Shown piece after piece: positions 37,407-37,598 of a DNA stretch of 37,598 nucleotides. Position 1 is the stretch's first letter. Each line of letters opens with the position of its first letter. The notes under the pieces were generated by a model that saw nothing but the letters and a program-made list of their open reading frames with translations, ran no database searches and was not told the origin of the DNA. This stretch comes from Mycolicibacterium xanthum (GTDB lineage Bacteria; Actinomycetota; Actinomycetes; Mycobacteriales; Mycobacteriaceae): the NCBI RefSeq assembly GCF_019710635.1, contig NZ_JAIFZS010000078.1:1-37598 (forward strand), read 5' to 3'. Made by a program: the position numbers and the translations under genes.

Positions 37407-37598
37407 ACACCTAGGTGGATGGTGTTTTTTGCGCGGCGGTGACCGGCTGATCGCCGCTGGTTGAGTTGAATGAGTGGGTGACGTTGGGACGGACGCCTGC
37501 TCAGGCGGATCTGCTGCGGTCGACGGCGAATTTCTGTGAGGGCCGGGTGGGTCCGGATTCGATTTATGGTGTGCTGCACCGGGAGTGTTTCAACCTCT
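37407..37598 (+). mobile_element. Left end of an IS1182-like insertion sequence (cut by the window edge)
   Basis: Base composition and codon style change after the fusion gene (T-rich third positions, T6 run at 37425-37430), and a transposase reading frame starts. The exact terminal inverted repeat cannot be fixed without the other end. Confidence 0.5.
37478..37598 (+). CDS. IS1182-like transposase, N-terminal fragment at window edge
   Basis: Forty codons are visible before the window ends, without a stop. TLGRTPAQADLL, followed by NFCEGRVGPDSIYGVLHREC, resembles the start of actinobacterial IS1182-group (DUF772-type) transposases. The in-frame stop at 37448-37450 limits the start; GTG 37478 is the likeliest, with TTG 37466 as an alternative. 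The rest of the gene lies outside the window, so completeness and activity cannot be judged. The identification rests on pattern memory of a short segment. Confidence 0.6.
   Translation, partial: MTLGRTPAQADLLRSTANFCEGRVGPDSIYGVLHRECFNL

Overview
The window is GC-rich actinobacterial chromosome and looks like a Mycobacterium/Mycolicibacterium, probably environmental and fast-growing. The evidence is the gene families: a mycobacterial-type (Rv2172c-like) methylenetetrahydrofolate reductase, a haemophore-family secreted protein, a GjpA-like porin, a WS/DGAT acyltransferase, a DUF4333 lipoprotein and a deazaflavin (F420)-type domain. Many GTG starts and several promoters of the form TAnnnT plus 6-8 nt plus start codon (leaderless mRNAs) fit the same group. 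The species cannot be named from the sequence alone. No tRNA, rRNA, CRISPR array or prophage was seen.

Layout. 1-9.2 kb is largely envelope and secreted functions: rhomboid protease (-), nitroreductase (-), haemophore-like protein (+), secreted small protein (+), beta-lactamase-fold hydrolase (+), a translationally coupled operon of glutaminyl cyclase, DUF1295 membrane protein and FAD oxidoreductase (-), and a 605-residue GjpA-like porin with an Asp-rich repeat tail (+). 9.2-14.3 kb holds HrpA helicase and MTHFR (both -). 14.4-21.6 kb holds a beta-propeller lipoprotein, SelO AMPylase, WS/DGAT, a Tat-exported intradiol-dioxygenase-like lipoprotein and a class III aminotransferase (all +), closed by a convergent membrane protein (-). 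21.6-26.8 kb is a plus-strand run: small secreted protein, CobW-type GTPase plus DUF2237 protein, DUF4333 lipoprotein plus TetR, MOSC protein and MscS channel. 26.8-28.0 kb is a deletion scar: the C-terminal half of a TetR regulator facing away from a 5'-truncated, frameshifted DUF2236 oxygenase. 28.0-31.4 kb holds a Nudix hydrolase (-) divergent from a 2,2-dialkylglycine decarboxylase (+) and an MFS exporter (+). 31.4-35.0 kb is a complete lactate-oxidation locus: a FadR-family regulator divergent from lutABC, with two near-identical TGGTCnGACCA operators between them. 35.1-37.4 kb is a TetR gene coupled to an unusual fusion of an FAD monooxygenase and a deazaflavin-dependent nitroreductase-like domain. 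The right edge runs into the start of an IS1182-like transposase.

The most unusual signals are: (1) short tandem duplications of 20-21 bp that copy the extreme 3' ends of genes including their stop codons, seen clearly at three gene ends and faintly at a fourth; (2) the FAD/F420 fusion enzyme with its own TetR switch; (3) the TetR/DUF2236 deletion scar; (4) the twin-operator lutR/lutABC control region; (5) a highly structured leader before the CobW metallochaperone gene; (6) a palindrome filling exactly the spacer of a good promoter in front of the DUF4333 lipoprotein.
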